A DNA stretch of 64,000 nt from Flavobacteriales bacterium. Its GTDB lineage: Bacteria; Bacteroidota; Bacteroidia; Flavobacteriales_D; Crocinitomicaceae. Position 1 is the stretch's first letter. Every line of letters begins with the position of its first letter. This document shows, one piece after another, positions 44,274 to 53,006 of the stretch. The stretch lies in the NCBI GenBank assembly GCA_947500875.1, contig CANMUN010000001.1, positions 1 to 64,000 on the forward strand, written 5' to 3'. A model generated the notes under the pieces. It saw only the letters and a list, made by a program, of their open reading frames with translations. It was not told the DNA's origin and made no database searches. A program made the position numbers and the translations under genes.

Positions 44274-45503
44274 ATGGCCATCCTACATCCATTCCGAGCT
44301 ATTCGTCCGGTAAGGGACAAGGTGCATTTAGTAGCAACCCGACCTTATTATTCGTATAAAAACAACGTGTTGAAGGCGAAAATCGAAGACAATCCATACA
44401 CGCTTTTGCACATTATCAATCCCGAATTCAATAAAACGCTGAGAACTCGTGCCAATTCACCCGAACGATTTGAATTGGTCAAGAAAGGATATGAGTCATT
44501 TCAAGCGAAAGGAATTTTAATTCAAGATGCTGAACCCCACCTGTACCTTTACCGACAATCAAGTGCCGAGAGAAGCTATACGGGAATCATTGGAGGAGCA
44601 GATGCCGAGGACTACCTGAACGATGTCATCAAAAAACACGAAGCGACCCTTACTGCACGTGAAGCCGTTTTTACAGAATACCTGGAAGTGGTAGGTTTAA
44701 ATGCAGAACCGGTATTGATGTCGTATGAAGGCAATGAACGCATTGATGCAATTATAGCTTCAATCCTTACAGAACGACCCGAGTATGAATTCAGCACCAC
44801 GGATTTGATCAAACATGAACTTTGGCTCATTGACCCGGTAAAAACGGAAGTTTTGGTGAGGTGTTTTGAACAAATACCGGCCACCTACATTGCAGACGGA
44901 CACCATCGAAGTGCCTCATCTGTCGCCTATTATTTACAGCAACAAGCCAAGGGAAACCTCCATAAAGGACGGAAATTTCTATGCTATTACGTTCAAGAAG
45001 AGGACCTAAAAATACTGGAGTTTCAACGGCTTGTCAAACACCTCAACGGTCAAACAAGCGAGACCTTTCTCAAGCAAATGGAACAATGGGGAACGCTCAC
45101 GGAAATGCGAACACCACGTAAACCACAAAAAAAACATGAAATCACGGTATTCATTGACCAAAAGTGTTTTAGCTTAATCCTCAATGAATCGTTGATACAG
45201 AAAGACCATCCAACCTTATGCTTGGATGCGGAACTCCTCACCCAATGGATTTTACAACCATTATTAAATATTCAAGACCTTAAAACTTCGCAAGACATTT
45301 CGTTCATTCCTGGAAACACCCCTTTTAATGAAGTTTTGAACCAAGTCAACGATGGCAGCTACGCTGTAGCTTTTTTCCTTTATCCTATCACCATGCAGGA
45401 GGTAAAACGAGTAGCTGATCACGGCATGTACATGCCACCTAAATCCACTTGGGTTGAACCCAAATTACGCAGCGGACTCACCATAATGAACCTCCATGAT
45501 TAG
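44274..45503 (+). CDS. DUF1015 family protein
   Basis: 409-aa cytoplasmic protein of DUF1015, starting MAILHPFRAIRPVRDKVHLV, with the conserved ATYIADGHHRSASSVAYYLQ in the middle. The family's activity is not established; in some operons it accompanies serine synthesis. Here it overlaps yggS by 8 bp, which suggests a shared role in amino-acid or PLP homeostasis, but this is only context. Confidence 0.9.
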   Translation: MAILHPFRAIRPVRDKVHLVATRPYYSYKNNVLKAKIEDNPYTLLHIINPEFNKTLRTRANSPERFELVKKGYESFQAKGILIQDAEPHLYLYRQSSAERSYTGIIGGADAEDYLNDVIKKHEATLTAREAVFTEYLEVVGLNAEPVLMSYEGNERIDAIIASILTERPEYEFSTTDLIKHELWLIDPVKTEVLVRCFEQIPATYIADGHHRSASSVAYYLQQQAKGNLHKGRKFLCYYVQEEDLKILEFQRLVKHLNGQTSETFLKQMEQWGTLTEMRTPRKPQKKHEITVFIDQKCFSLILNESLIQKDHPTLCLDAELLTQWILQPLLNIQDLKTSQDISFIPGNTPFNEVLNQVNDGSYAVAFFLYPITMQEVKRVADHGMYMPPKSTWVEPKLRSGLTIMNLHD

Positions 45504-46158
45504 CGAAACGATTCATCAAGTCAACGCATCGCTTCCCGTAATAACCAAGCTCATCGCCGTATCCAAAACGCAGAGCATGGACAAAATCATGGAGGCCTAC
45601 GAAGCCGGACAACGGGATTTTGGTGAAAACAAAGTACAAGAATTGGTAGCAAAATATGAAGCGCTACCCAAGGATATCCGTTGGCACATGATTGGTCACT
45701 TGCAGAGCAATAAGGTCAAATATATTGCCCCTTTTGTGCATTTGATTCACGGCGTCGATAGCCTAAAACTGCTGCAAGAAATCGATAAACAGGGACAAAA
45801 AATCGGACGCAAAATACCGTGTTTACTTCAATTTCACATCGCACAAGAGGAAAGTAAATTTGGTTTTTCGATGGAGGATGCGAACGAATCCCTTACCCAG
45901 AAGAACCTCAATTCACTGAGCCATATACAACTTTGCGGAGTCATGGGCATGGCCACGTTTACCGACAACACCGCACAAATTCGCCAAGAATTTAAGGCCT
46001 TGGCCTCGACCTTCAAAACCTTAAAACAACACCATTTTTCCTCCGTTGAAAGCTTCCAAGAAATTTCCATGGGCATGAGCGACGATTATCCTATTGCCGT
46101 CGAAGAAGGCAGCACCTTCATTCGGGTAGGAAGTAAAATTTTTGGTGAAAGATTGTAA
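45496..46158 (+). CDS. YggS-family PLP-binding protein (PLPBP)
   Basis: 220-aa PLP homeostasis protein with an alanine-racemase-like TIM barrel and no known catalysis. LIAVSKTQSMDKIMEAYEAG has the PLP lysine, and FGENKVQEL and HMIGHLQSNKVKYIAP are signature blocks. MGMSDDYPIAVEEGSTFIRV near the end is also diagnostic. pdxH, another PLP gene, lies 4 kb away on the other strand. Confidence 0.95.
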   Translation: MISETIHQVNASLPVITKLIAVSKTQSMDKIMEAYEAGQRDFGENKVQELVAKYEALPKDIRWHMIGHLQSNKVKYIAPFVHLIHGVDSLKLLQEIDKQGQKIGRKIPCLLQFHIAQEESKFGFSMEDANESLTQKNLNSLSHIQLCGVMGMATFTDNTAQIRQEFKALASTFKTLKQHHFSSVESFQEISMGMSDDYPIAVEEGSTFIRVGSKIFGERL

Positions 46159-46188
46159 TTACATTTATTTTATTCTTATTCTTAGCTC

Positions 46189-46452
46189 ATGAACGAAAAT
46201 GACACCATAGATTTGTCGAACGATATTGTCGAAAGTCTAACAAAATTATCGCTTGGATTTGAACCAGGTATGTTTTCTGGGAAAATCGTAAAGTCCTTAC
46301 CGAATCATGCAAAACTCTCGGAAATAATCGCGCTTTACAGTGAGCACTTACTTGCGTTCAAGGGCGTATATTCAACCGCAGAGCAAACAAGAGCATTAAG
46401 TGATTTCCGATTCAAATTAGTCGAACTTTACAATACGGAATCACCGAATTAG
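46189..46452 (+). CDS. Small acidic protein of unknown function (87 aa)
   Basis: MNENDTIDLSNDIVESLTKL opens a short helical soluble protein with no signal or membrane span. I do not recognise it. It starts 30 bp after yggS and ends 14 bp before the first DUF4230 gene, so it belongs to the same run of plus-strand genes. Confidence 0.7.
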   Translation: MNENDTIDLSNDIVESLTKLSLGFEPGMFSGKIVKSLPNHAKLSEIIALYSEHLLAFKGVYSTAEQTRALSDFRFKLVELYNTESPN

Positions 46453-46466
46453 AAAATTTAGATGGT

Positions 46467-47069
46467 ATGCATAAATTAATAAAACCTGCGCTAATTTTGT
46501 TGGTAATTATTGGCGTTTTTTTGGGTTTAGCCTTTAGCGGCATATTACCCTCAGCCATCAATCCTTTTAAGAAAAAGGAAATGGAGATTACTGAAACGGC
46601 TCTAAAAGTAGAGGATGTAAAGGCCATTGCACAGCTATTCACTCAGCAGTACGTAAATGAATTTATTGTAAAAAAGGTTCATAAAACCAAAGGATTTTTA
46701 TACGGCTACTCGTCAGATCAATTAATTATTATTGCAAAAGGAACGTGTTTTGCGGGTACCGATTTGTCGGGATTGAAACAAGAAGACATTAAAATTCTTG
46801 ACTCGTTATCTGTAGAAATAACTATTCCCAAGGCCAAAATCCTTCAAAGTATAATTAACCCAAGTGGATTTAACATATTTGTATCTGAAGGTTATTGGGA
46901 AGACAACTTCAAGGCAGTGCAAAAGGTGAAACTAGAAGCGGTAAAAACCTTGGAGAAAATGGCCAAAAATACCGCCATTCTAAAAAAGGCTGACGCAAAG
47001 TCTATAGAAATTATGGAGAAGTTCATGCGGTCCGTGGGATATTCAAACGTTAATGTAAAATTGAAATGA
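46467..47069 (+). CDS. DUF4230 family membrane-anchored protein (200 aa)
   Basis: An N-terminal hydrophobic anchor (ALILLVIIGVFLGLAFSGIL) is followed by the DUF4230 domain: YGYSSDQLIIIAKGTCFAGT, VEITIPKAKIL and the C-terminal amphipathic helices ending SVGYSNVNVKLK. The family is conserved but uncharacterised. It overlaps a second DUF4230 gene by 4 bp, a tandem duplication. Confidence 0.85.
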   Translation: MHKLIKPALILLVIIGVFLGLAFSGILPSAINPFKKKEMEITETALKVEDVKAIAQLFTQQYVNEFIVKKVHKTKGFLYGYSSDQLIIIAKGTCFAGTDLSGLKQEDIKILDSLSVEITIPKAKILQSIINPSGFNIFVSEGYWEDNFKAVQKVKLEAVKTLEKMAKNTAILKKADAKSIEIMEKFMRSVGYSNVNVKLK

Positions 47070-47626
47070 AAACAATCTATATTCTCGTACTTGCTGTACT
47101 CGTTGTTTCGTGCACCAAAGTAGAAGATGTAAATGGAATCAACGACAAGAAAGTAATTGATGCTATTAAAGCCATGAGCAAATTGGGGACCTCGGAGTAC
47201 ACCCTGAGCAAAGTTTTGGCTGGAGAAGATAGTCAATGGTATACGATAGGCTCACGTAAAATAATGATTCAATGTAAAGCTTATCTTATAACTGGAATAG
47301 ATGCTGGTCAAATTCAATTTACAGATGTAAATCCTAAAGAGAAAAAGATAAAACTTACCCTCCCTCCGGTTGAAATACTCACTTTTAATATCCCCCCCAA
47401 CGAAATTAAAACTATAAGCTTAGATGTTGGATTTTTCCGGGATAATTTCTCATCCAAGGAAAGGCAACAATTCGAAACAATCGCTGAGGGTAAAATAAAA
47501 GAACAAATTAAAGAGCTTAACATTGTTGCTGAAACTGAAAAAAATGCTAAAATCTTCTTAGAAAGTATTTTGCGGTCTTCTGGATTCGTATCTATTGAAA
47601 TACAATCTTCACCAAGTGCGATGTAA
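47066..47626 (+). CDS. DUF4230 family lipoprotein (186 aa)
   Basis: A paralogue of the preceding gene that carries a lipobox (LVVSC, residues 12-16) instead of a membrane anchor. It has matching blocks: IQCKAYLITGIDAGQIQFTD, KLTLPPVEIL and ILRSSGFVSIEI at the end. One product tethered by a transmembrane helix and one by lipid suggests a complex spanning or lining the periplasm, an inference from the pairing alone. Confidence 0.82.
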   Translation: MKTIYILVLAVLVVSCTKVEDVNGINDKKVIDAIKAMSKLGTSEYTLSKVLAGEDSQWYTIGSRKIMIQCKAYLITGIDAGQIQFTDVNPKEKKIKLTLPPVEILTFNIPPNEIKTISLDVGFFRDNFSSKERQQFETIAEGKIKEQIKELNIVAETEKNAKIFLESILRSSGFVSIEIQSSPSAM

Positions 47627-47716
47627 ACAAAATGAATTAAAGAATAAACTTTCATTAATCAACCATTATCTTAGATATCGAATTCAAAATTTCATTAATT
47701 TTAATAAAAAAACACC

Positions 47717-48184
47717 ATGGGATTATTTTCTAACTTCTTCGACCGGTTCAAATCTTCTGATTTTGATATCGAACCTAACCAAAAAGTGAAAACAGTACAA
47801 GCTGATTTCAAAGAGAATTTTGGTTTAACGTTACGTGTATACAAAGGAAAAGTACTTGCTGATCCTGATTTAACTTTTGCTCAGCTAAACCAACGTACTT
47901 CGAAAAATGTTAATTGGAATGCCGATAATTTGAAGGTTCGAGCAAGCATGACGATAAAACAAGTTGAAGACATGATCAGTGAACAATTCGGATTGACCGT
48001 TCAGGTCGCGAACGAACATGATACGTATTGTGTTGCTAACAACTATACGATTGGTCAAGCTACACGAAAAGAAGATTTAGAAGATTGGTGTAAAAAAGAA
48101 GGATTTGCCAACAGCGAAGCGTATTTAAAAAGCGAAGGATTCAAGGACTGGGACGAATACTACGCCAAAAAACATAATAAATAA
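47717..48184 (+). CDS. Two-module soluble protein of unknown function (155 aa)
   Basis: MGLFSNFFDRFKSSDFDIEP opens a protein with no signal. Residues about 28-105 form a compact alpha/beta module (KTVQADFKENFGLTLRVYKG, VRASMTIKQVEDMISEQFGL). Residues 115-155 contain two short helical repeats, DWCKKEGFANSEAYLK and EGFKDWDEYYAKK. I do not recognise it. The preceding 90 bp are very AT-rich with a variant TATCTTAG box near 47672. It is convergent with the M16 peptidase gene. Confidence 0.78.
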   Translation: MGLFSNFFDRFKSSDFDIEPNQKVKTVQADFKENFGLTLRVYKGKVLADPDLTFAQLNQRTSKNVNWNADNLKVRASMTIKQVEDMISEQFGLTVQVANEHDTYCVANNYTIGQATRKEDLEDWCKKEGFANSEAYLKSEGFKDWDEYYAKKHNK

Positions 48185-48190
48185 GGTTTC

Positions 48191-49426
48191 TTACTTTTTA
48201 TCGTAGACCAATTCGCAAACGTTTTCGGGATTAAAGTATTTTGTCGCAACGGTATTAATTTCTTCCAATTTTACGGCTTGGATTTTGCGGTAGGTTTCCG
48301 AAAGTGCATCGATTCGATCATAGACCAACAAAGTTTTTCCATTCGCCATGCACCGTGCATTGTTGCTTTCTGATGCAATGGACAGCTGACCTAAAAACTG
48401 CACCTTAAGTTTTTGTAATTGGGCTTTGGAAAGGCCTTGGGTACTGAGCTTGCTCAGTTCTTTTTTGGCCAACTCCATGGATTTGTCCATGTTTTTTTGC
48501 TCTGCCGAAAGCAGTATCCCCCAATAGCCAGAATCCTCCAAAGCGGTGTAATTCGCCTCTACATGGTAAGCCAAACCGTACTTTTCACGAATGACGAGAT
48601 TTAATCGAGCATTCATCGCTGGGCCTCCTAGGTAATTGATTAGGAGGTTCATCATCAAGCGGTCATCGTCGCGAAAAGAAGGGGCATAAGCCCCGAGAAT
48701 GGCATGAGATTGATGGTTCGATTCCTTTTTACGCAGGCGAAACACTTGGGCCTTTTCGGGAACTTCGAACTGTAAATTTTGGGCATTTAATGGTAATTTT
48801 GGTAAACATTCATGGATCAGGGTCACCAACCGTTGTTGGGATTCCTTTCCCACGTAGGAAATCACCAAATTATCCGCGGTGAAGTTGGACTGAATGAACT
48901 GCAACAAATCGTCTTGCTGCAAGCCTTTGACAGACTTCTTGGTTCCTAAAATTGGATTACCAAGCGTACTTCCCGGAAACATTAAGGCGTCGAATTCATC
49001 CATTAAACGGTCGACAGGACTGTCTTTGTAGGAATTAATTTCATCGATGATCACCTCTTTTTCTTTTTCAATTTCTTCTAGCGGAAAGGTAGAATTCATG
49101 ACCAAATCCGACATTAATTCAAAGGTTCGCTTGGTGTATTTGTGCAAGAAGGTGGCATGCACGCAGATTTCTTCCTTGGCGGTAAAAGCATTCAACTCCC
49201 CACCTACTTCATCGAGGCGGGATAAAATCCACATTGGACCGTGTAGCTTCGTTCCTTTGAAAATACAGTGTTCGAGGTAATGCGCTAAACCCATTTTCTC
49301 CATGGGTTCGCTCCTGCTTCCCCCTTTGAAATAAAAAGCCAAGTGGCCCACGGGACTGTTCGACTTCAAGTAGGCCAATCGGATCCCTGAGGGTAATACG
49401 GTAATTTCCGTAGGTTGTTCCTTCAT
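48191..49426 (-). CDS. M16-family zinc metallopeptidase
   Basis: 411-aa insulinase/PqqL-type protease. The inverted zinc motif HYLEHCIFKG (HxxEH) is near residue 50 and the third ligand Glu lies in EEIEKEKEVIIDEI. A second, inactive-type half follows from about 220. No signal peptide is seen, so it is probably cytoplasmic. It follows pdxH by 4 bp. Confidence 0.92.
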   Translation of the reverse strand: MKEQPTEITVLPSGIRLAYLKSNSPVGHLAFYFKGGSRSEPMEKMGLAHYLEHCIFKGTKLHGPMWILSRLDEVGGELNAFTAKEEICVHATFLHKYTKRTFELMSDLVMNSTFPLEEIEKEKEVIIDEINSYKDSPVDRLMDEFDALMFPGSTLGNPILGTKKSVKGLQQDDLLQFIQSNFTADNLVISYVGKESQQRLVTLIHECLPKLPLNAQNLQFEVPEKAQVFRLRKKESNHQSHAILGAYAPSFRDDDRLMMNLLINYLGGPAMNARLNLVIREKYGLAYHVEANYTALEDSGYWGILLSAEQKNMDKSMELAKKELSKLSTQGLSKAQLQKLKVQFLGQLSIASESNNARCMANGKTLLVYDRIDALSETYRKIQAVKLEEINTVATKYFNPENVCELVYDKK

Positions 49427-49430
49427 ATCA

Positions 49431-50072
49431 TTACGGATTCAATCGAAATTTATCCCACGCATTGGAACTCCCTTCAAACACCAAACGTTCGTGCAAGCGC
49501 GAAGGTTTTCCTTGCCAAAATTCGAACTTACTTGGAACCAAAGCCATGCCTCCCCAATGCGCTGGACGGGGAACTTCGTTCGGGTACTTTTCCGAAAACT
49601 CCTGAAACCTTGCCGTCATATCCTCCATGGAATTTAACTGTTCTGATTGAAACGAGGCCCAAGCGCCGAGTTGACTTTCCCTCGGTCGTGAGGCAAAATA
49701 AGCATCGCTGATGGCCGCATCGATTTTTACGACGGTTCCTTGAATGCGAATTTGCCGTTCCAAACCCGGCCAAAAAAACAACAAACTTGCCTTAGGATTC
49801 ACGCTCAAATCCCGTCCTTTTTCCGAAAGGTAATTGGTGTAGAAAACGAAGGATTCTTCAAAAATTTCTTTCAAATAAACTACTCTTGAGCTGGGAATTC
49901 CATCCGAATTCACGGTAGCAATAACCATCGCGTTGGCTTCAAGCTCTCCCTGATGCACGGCTTCGTTGAACCATGCATGGAAACCATCCCATGGATTATC
50001 AAAGGTTAACGCATTCGTGTTTCTTGTAAAATCGCTGTGATCGTTTCGTAAGTCTTCAATAGGATTACTCAT
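49431..50072 (-). CDS. pdxH: Pyridoxamine 5'-phosphate oxidase
   Basis: 213-aa FMN enzyme forming PLP. SSRVVYLKEIFEESFVFYTN and ARPRESQLGAWASFQSEQL are family blocks, and the C-terminus RLHERLVFE matches PdxH. MSNPIEDLR at 50072 is the likely start, overlapping the upstream DUF4494 gene by 8 bp. Frames further upstream are inside that gene. Confidence 0.95.
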   Translation of the reverse strand: MSNPIEDLRNDHSDFTRNTNALTFDNPWDGFHAWFNEAVHQGELEANAMVIATVNSDGIPSSRVVYLKEIFEESFVFYTNYLSEKGRDLSVNPKASLLFFWPGLERQIRIQGTVVKIDAAISDAYFASRPRESQLGAWASFQSEQLNSMEDMTARFQEFSEKYPNEVPRPAHWGGMALVPSKFEFWQGKPSRLHERLVFEGSSNAWDKFRLNP

Positions 50073-50661
50073 GCTCTTCATCAAATTGATCTTCCAAGGA
50101 GCTATCGTTGGATGGTTCTTCTGGAACCTCCTCTTCCTCCACATCGGATCCTGAGGCACTGAATACCACACCGCGTTGACTGCTCACACGTTCATCAACG
50201 TCTTGCACCTTTTTCGCCGGTGATTGAACGTCCTCGTCGCGATAGGGGAAAATTTCAACGATGGGAGAAGAAACGATGGAAAGCACTTGGTAATCAATCA
50301 TCAATCCTGCAAGGCTTTCTTCCATTCGACCGTAGGCTTCCTTAACATCCGGGGCCGAAACCAGGAAATTTTGAGCGACTTTTTTCTTTTTATCGCCGTC
50401 CTCCTCCTCAATTCCATACGTGATTTTACATTTAAACCACGTAGCAGAATCCTCGTACTGAAAAATATCGGACAAATCCGTTCGAGCGATTCCTACCACC
50501 ATGAATTCGCCACGAATGTAAGATCCAAGTTCTTCATAAATCCGAGCTTCAGCATCGGTAAAGGTCATTGCGGCCAATAAATAAGGTTCGGTAACCCTTT
50601 TGAGGGTGCCATTTTCCAACTGCTTCGTGTATTTCACTCTAACGGTAAACCAACTGTTCAT
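50065..50661 (-). CDS. DUF4494 domain protein (198 aa)
   Basis: MNSWFTVRVKYTKQLENGTL starts a DUF4494 domain (about 1-150), with EPYLLAAMTFTDAEARIYEE and FFKCKI-like strand WFKCKITYG. The C-terminal 45 residues are acidic and low-complexity (EEEEVPEEPSNDSS). Its function is unknown. The ATG at 50661 is preferred to an upstream TTG. It heads a small operon with pdxH and the M16 peptidase. Confidence 0.85.
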   Translation of the reverse strand: MNSWFTVRVKYTKQLENGTLKRVTEPYLLAAMTFTDAEARIYEELGSYIRGEFMVVGIARTDLSDIFQYEDSATWFKCKITYGIEEEDGDKKKKVAQNFLVSAPDVKEAYGRMEESLAGLMIDYQVLSIVSSPIVEIFPYRDEDVQSPAKKVQDVDERVSSQRGVVFSASGSDVEEEEVPEEPSNDSSLEDQFDEEHE

Positions 50662-50682
50662 GGTACTCAATATTTTATCCTA

Positions 50683-50690
50683 CAAAAATA
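50683..50690 (-). promoter_or_regulatory. -7 box TATTTTTG of the DUF4494-pdxH-M16 operon
   Basis: Exact TAnnTTTG match on the minus strand, 21 nt before the ATG at 50661. Confidence 0.55.
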
Positions 50691-50748
50691 CAGCATGTTT
50701 TGTGGAAATTAGCCCCTTGTTAATAAGTAATTATGGTACGAAAAAGAA

Positions 50749-51222
50749 TTATTTCCCGAAGCCAAAGGGCAGTAAATCCTTCACCCGATGCACGATCATG
50801 GTTCGTTGATCTTGATTCACTAAGATTACCCGAATCGGGGGTTCTTGTCGGTTTTCGGACTCCAGCATTACTTGCCGGCATCCGCCGCAGGGTGAAAGCA
50901 ATTGCTCGTCAGGCATGAGTTCACCTCGCGCTACGACGCACAAGGTATCGATGGTTACCCCCGGGAAATTCGCTCCGACATAATTCAAGGCGACCCGTTC
51001 AGCACACAAGCCTGACGGAAAAGCCAAGTTCTCTTGATTCGAACCGCAAATAACTTGACCAGTTTCCAAAAGTACAGAGGCACCAACCTTGAAATTGCTG
51101 TAAGGAGCATAGGCTTTTTCCATGGCGCTAAGCGCTTGATGAACCAAGGTTTGATCTGATTCCGAAAGTTGATTCCAATCGGCGAATAATTCGTATGAAA
51201 AATTAAAATGGTGTTGTGACAT
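50749..51222 (-). CDS. cdd: Cytidine deaminase
   Basis: 157-aa zinc enzyme of pyrimidine salvage. CGSNQENLAFPSGLCAERVA has the catalytic C-A-E motif, and CGGCRQVM provides the other two zinc cysteines. Dimeric-type extra C-terminal domain is absent, so it belongs to the tetrameric Cdd group. Confidence 0.95.
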   Translation of the reverse strand: MSQHHFNFSYELFADWNQLSESDQTLVHQALSAMEKAYAPYSNFKVGASVLLETGQVICGSNQENLAFPSGLCAERVALNYVGANFPGVTIDTLCVVARGELMPDEQLLSPCGGCRQVMLESENRQEPPIRVILVNQDQRTMIVHRVKDLLPFGFGK

Positions 51223-51257
51223 GCAACTCCTTACGCATCGATACCATCAAGGTTACG

Positions 51258-51824
51258 CTAATTGAGGCGATGGGTCACTAATTTCTCTACTTTTTGCATC
51301 AAATGATGGGGTTTGTAGGTACGCCAATCGAGGTCGTCGAGTTCTCCCCCCATGGCAATATAGGCATCCACATGAATGCGTTGCATTTCTTTTGCCACGT
51401 GAGGATGCACATTAACTGCTGCAATCCAACCATGTTCAATATCCTCGAACCATTCCTCGTAGTAGCAATCGTCGGAAAAATGAAAATTCAGCACGTTTTC
51501 CAAAATGAGTACGAAGTGCCTTATCCCCTCCTCCACTAACGGGTTAATGACGTTCGACTTGAGGGTCATGATATCGTTTTCTATGGCATCGTTCCATTCG
51601 CCAATGAGTTCCAGAATACAGCTCCCTGCGTCGTAATCCACGAACAAGATTTTGAGGTACAAGGTGGTGGAACCAAATTCGTCCCATTGCGGGTGGATAA
51701 GGAAATTATAAATACGGTGCTCAAATTCAAACTCGCTATACTCCCGCCGATAGAAAGGGGATTTGGGGTCTTCCGAGGCAATGTACTCACCCCTCCAACG
51801 GAAAAACGGTTCGATGTAATGCAT
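51258..51824 (-). CDS. Conserved soluble protein of unknown function (188 aa)
   Basis: Starts at MHYIEPFFRWRGEYIASEDP; an in-frame ATG 30 nt upstream runs into the terminator hairpin region. It is acidic and aromatic-rich with no signal peptide. It contains HPQWDEFGSTTLYLKILFVD and a His/Glu-rich helix near the C-terminus. I do not recognise a named domain. It lies 35 bp before cdd on the same strand. Confidence 0.75.
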   Translation of the reverse strand: MHYIEPFFRWRGEYIASEDPKSPFYRREYSEFEFEHRIYNFLIHPQWDEFGSTTLYLKILFVDYDAGSCILELIGEWNDAIENDIMTLKSNVINPLVEEGIRHFVLILENVLNFHFSDDCYYEEWFEDIEHGWIAAVNVHPHVAKEMQRIHVDAYIAMGGELDDLDWRTYKPHHLMQKVEKLVTHRLN

Positions 51825-51852
51825 GACGATGCAAAAGTCGAATAAAAATGTC

Positions 51853-51876
51853 AAAAAAAAAGCACCCGAAGGTGCC
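51853..51876 (-). terminator. Intrinsic terminator of the 51897-52268 gene
   Basis: Reading leftwards, GGCACC-ttcg-GGTGC is followed by a run of nine T (51861-51853). A stable UUCG-capped hairpin directly downstream of the lipoprotein gene. Confidence 0.88.
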
Positions 51877-51896
51877 TTTCTGAAAGCTAAACCCTC

Positions 51897-52268
51897 TTAA
51901 TAATAATCTTTCAAATCTACCGTGGTACCCTCTAGATCGTCGTAAATTTTAACGATTACCCGTTTCGTATCTCCATCGTAGACCAAATCACCAACATTCC
52001 CAGAGAAACCGGAGGTTGTGTAAGGACTAACCGTGGAACAACAAGAGCCGTAACCAACGCTTGATCCTACACCTATCTTAACGGATATGCCCTTGGAGCC
52101 AGCACCCTTAATTTTAAAGGAAATTCGCGCCTTAGAAGTTGCGAAAGATTCCATCTTAGCCGCCGATGATGGTTGCGCTAAAGCACTTTTCGGTTCTGAA
52201 CAGCACGACGAAAGAACCATGAACCCGCCCATTACAAGGCTCAGTCCAAAAGAATTGAATGTTAACAT
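51897..52268 (-). CDS. Small lipoprotein of unknown function (123 aa)
   Basis: Lipobox MVLSSC at residues 17-22, directly followed by a second Cys. The mature part is rich in Gly, Ser and Lys and has a KIGVGSSVGYGSCCSTV segment with two further adjacent cysteines, which might form a disulphide or bind metal. It does not match a family I know. It has its own terminator and is divergent from trmB. Confidence 0.7.
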   Translation of the reverse strand: MLTFNSFGLSLVMGGFMVLSSCCSEPKSALAQPSSAAKMESFATSKARISFKIKGAGSKGISVKIGVGSSVGYGSCCSTVSPYTTSGFSGNVGDLVYDGDTKRVIVKIYDDLEGTTVDLKDYY

Positions 52269-52321
52269 ACGGTTGAATTTATATTTTTATAAAACTAATA
52301 AAAAAATCTTTCGAATCCCAA

Positions 52322-52329
52322 TACCTTTG
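52322..52329 (+). promoter_or_regulatory. -7 box TACCTTTG of trmB, 4 nt before the ATG
   Basis: Exact TAnnTTTG followed by CGCT and ATG. A -33 TTG at the expected distance is not visible. Confidence 0.6.
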
Positions 52330-52333
52330 CGCT

Positions 52334-53002
52334 ATGGCAAAAGATAAATTGGCGCGCTTTGCCGCCATCAAGACCTTTCCAAACGTACTAGAACACCACT
52401 ACCAGGCATCCTTTCCCATGAAGGGTCATTGGCACCGTGATTTTTTCAAGAACGATCATCCCTTGGTGTTGGAATTGGGATGCGGTAAGGGCGAATATTC
52501 CGTGGGCATGGCCCGATTGTTTCCGGAGAAAAACTTCCTTGGCTTGGACATCAAAGGCAACCGCATGTTCATAGGTGCGCGACAAGCGCTCAAAGAAAAC
52601 CTCAACAACGTGGGTTTTTTGAGAACCCGCATCGATTTTGTAGAGTCCTTGTTCGGTCCCAACGAAGTGGATGAAATCTGGCTTACCTTTTCCGATCCAC
52701 AACCCCAAAAACCCAAAAAAAGGTTGAGTTCGTCGCTTTTCATCAACCGCTACAGGACGTTTTTGAAACCCGGAGGAACGATTCACATGAAAACCGACAA
52801 CGATCTGCTGTTTGAATTTACCATGGAAGAAATCGAATTGAACGGTTATACCATCATCGATTACCGTCCGGACCTATACGCTACGCTTATTGGCGCGGAG
52901 GACTCCGTTGAAAACACCATCTTTCGGATCAAAACGCATTACGAAACCTTGTTCCACGCAAAAGGTCACGTGATCAAGTACGTGAGTTTTAAGGTGCACT
53001 GA
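52334..53002 (+). CDS. trmB: tRNA (guanine-N7)-methyltransferase TrmB
   Basis: 222-aa SAM enzyme forming m7G46 in tRNA. VLELGCGKGEYSVGMARLFP is the SAM motif, NFLGLDIKGNRMF follows, and DEIWLTFSDPQPQKPKKR is the tRNA-binding/catalytic block. The N-terminus MAKDKLARFA is where Bacteroidota TrmB proteins begin, so the 4-nt gap to the promoter box is not a start-calling artefact. Confidence 0.95.
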   Translation: MAKDKLARFAAIKTFPNVLEHHYQASFPMKGHWHRDFFKNDHPLVLELGCGKGEYSVGMARLFPEKNFLGLDIKGNRMFIGARQALKENLNNVGFLRTRIDFVESLFGPNEVDEIWLTFSDPQPQKPKKRLSSSLFINRYRTFLKPGGTIHMKTDNDLLFEFTMEEIELNGYTIIDYRPDLYATLIGAEDSVENTIFRIKTHYETLFHAKGHVIKYVSFKVH

Positions 53003-53006
53003 GTCT

